64,000 nucleotides of DNA from Marchantia polymorpha subsp. ruderalis (lineage: Eukaryota > Streptophyta > Marchantiopsida > Marchantiales > Marchantiaceae): positions 25,214,501 through 25,278,500 of the forward strand of contig AP031352.1 in NCBI GenBank assembly GCA_037833965.1, in the 5' to 3' direction. This document shows positions 63,189 through 64,000 of this stretch, piece by piece. The first letter of the stretch is position 1. Every line of letters starts with the position of its first letter. The position numbers and the translations under genes were made by a program. The notes under the pieces are model-generated. The model saw only the letters and a list, made by a program, of their open reading frames with translations, did no database searches and was not told where the DNA came from.

Positions 63189-64000
63189 GTCGCTGCTGAT
63201 GGTTATCGTCTGGTCTGGGTGCAGATTTGAAGTAAAATGTTAGCCTCTGATGTGATTGCTTAATTAGGTCTCTTGGAGGTAAATGAATGTGTCAAAGGAA
63301 CGGAATTTATTGTTACTCATTGTTTCGCAAAAAGCATCGACTGGTGCAATGAGTAGAAGGGGCAATCAAGTCAGGTGATGTTTCAGATGACGATGCGTTT
63401 ATCTTAACCATTAAATATGTAAATAGTTAGCATATCTGTGGGACTTGCTCCATCCTTATCCTCTAGTTCCGTAGTTTGTATACTGTTTTTTCAACGTTTG
63501 AAATGGGATGTTTGGATATTTTGCATTATTCTATAATTCTGTTCTGATACTATTGGAGTTAATCAAATCGTAAGCTATTGGTTTCATCCTTGTAAGATTT
63601 GATGGGACTTTTTTATCATAATCTTTGATATGTTACTATTAGACCAACTTAACAAGCTTTCGTCAAGATCTTTCCATGCTTCAGGCTACATTGTTACGAG
63701 GCCATCTAAATAAAAAAAAATAGAATTTTTTATCATTTTTGTTATATTACTGGATCTTTTTAAAATTCTGTAAAAATCACAAATGTTTAATCTAAATGGG
63801 AAAAAGTAACAAAAAATATGAGTATAAAACTATCAATATCTAGAAGTATGAAACCAAAAGGGAAAAAATTAGTTACTGTAAGTACTGAAAGTATGTCAAA
63901 ATCCTTACCTTTAGTTTGATATAACTTCAATGTTAAAGCAGATACTGTTTGACCTCTTATATATCCGTGTAAATTGTTGCTGCTACACTCGTTGTATATC
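63189..64000. other. AT-rich intergenic DNA at window end
   Basis: Composition falls to AT-rich after about 63.2 kb with stops in every frame. No gene, repeat array or RNA gene was seen. Confidence 0.6.

Overview
The window is nuclear DNA from a land plant. Genes are split into many small exons with GT-AG introns, lie far apart, and sit in AT-rich, repeat-scarred intergenic DNA, and the gene families are plant ones (a bHLH IVc factor, a phytocyanin, an oligopeptide transporter). It also encodes a kinesin-9, an axonemal motor family that flowering plants have lost. That points to a plant with swimming sperm; a moss or liverwort is the best guess, and a lycophyte or fern is not excluded.

Layout. 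1-6.1 kb: gene-free, with a very AT-rich block at about 0.6-2.5 kb. 6.2-7.0 kb (-): a two-exon phytocyanin. 7.0-15.3 kb: no recognised gene, but a five-copy minisatellite at 13.2-13.7 kb and two strong palindromes at 13.87-13.97 kb. 15.3-18.8 kb (-): a complete five-exon bHLH IVc (ILR3-like) gene with a GC-rich, pyrimidine-skewed leader/promoter running to about 20.4 kb. 20.4-30.6 kb: no secure gene. 30.6-38.7 kb (-): a kinesin-9 gene of about 17 exons. 41.4-45.4 kb (-): a complete six-exon oligopeptide transporter (797 aa). 50.8-51.1 kb (-): the last two exons of a heavy-metal-associated (HMA) protein, followed upstream by a decayed duplication of its own splice-acceptor region. 60.0-61.5 kb (+, perhaps to about 63.1 kb): a lysine-rich gene resembling the C2orf81/DUF4639 family.

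Two themes recur. The kinesin-9 and the C2orf81-like gene suggest cilium or sperm functions. The bHLH IVc factor (iron-deficiency regulators in Arabidopsis), the OPT transporter, the HMA protein and the cupredoxin-fold phytocyanin all belong to families tied to metals. Whether either grouping is more than chance cannot be judged from one window.

Exon boundaries were read by eye from GT/AG sites, reading phase and family conservation. Those of the bHLH, OPT and phytocyanin genes are consistent in phase throughout. The kinesin model has one unresolved junction (exon 11), and the 3' end of the C2orf81-like gene and the 5' end of the HMA gene are open.
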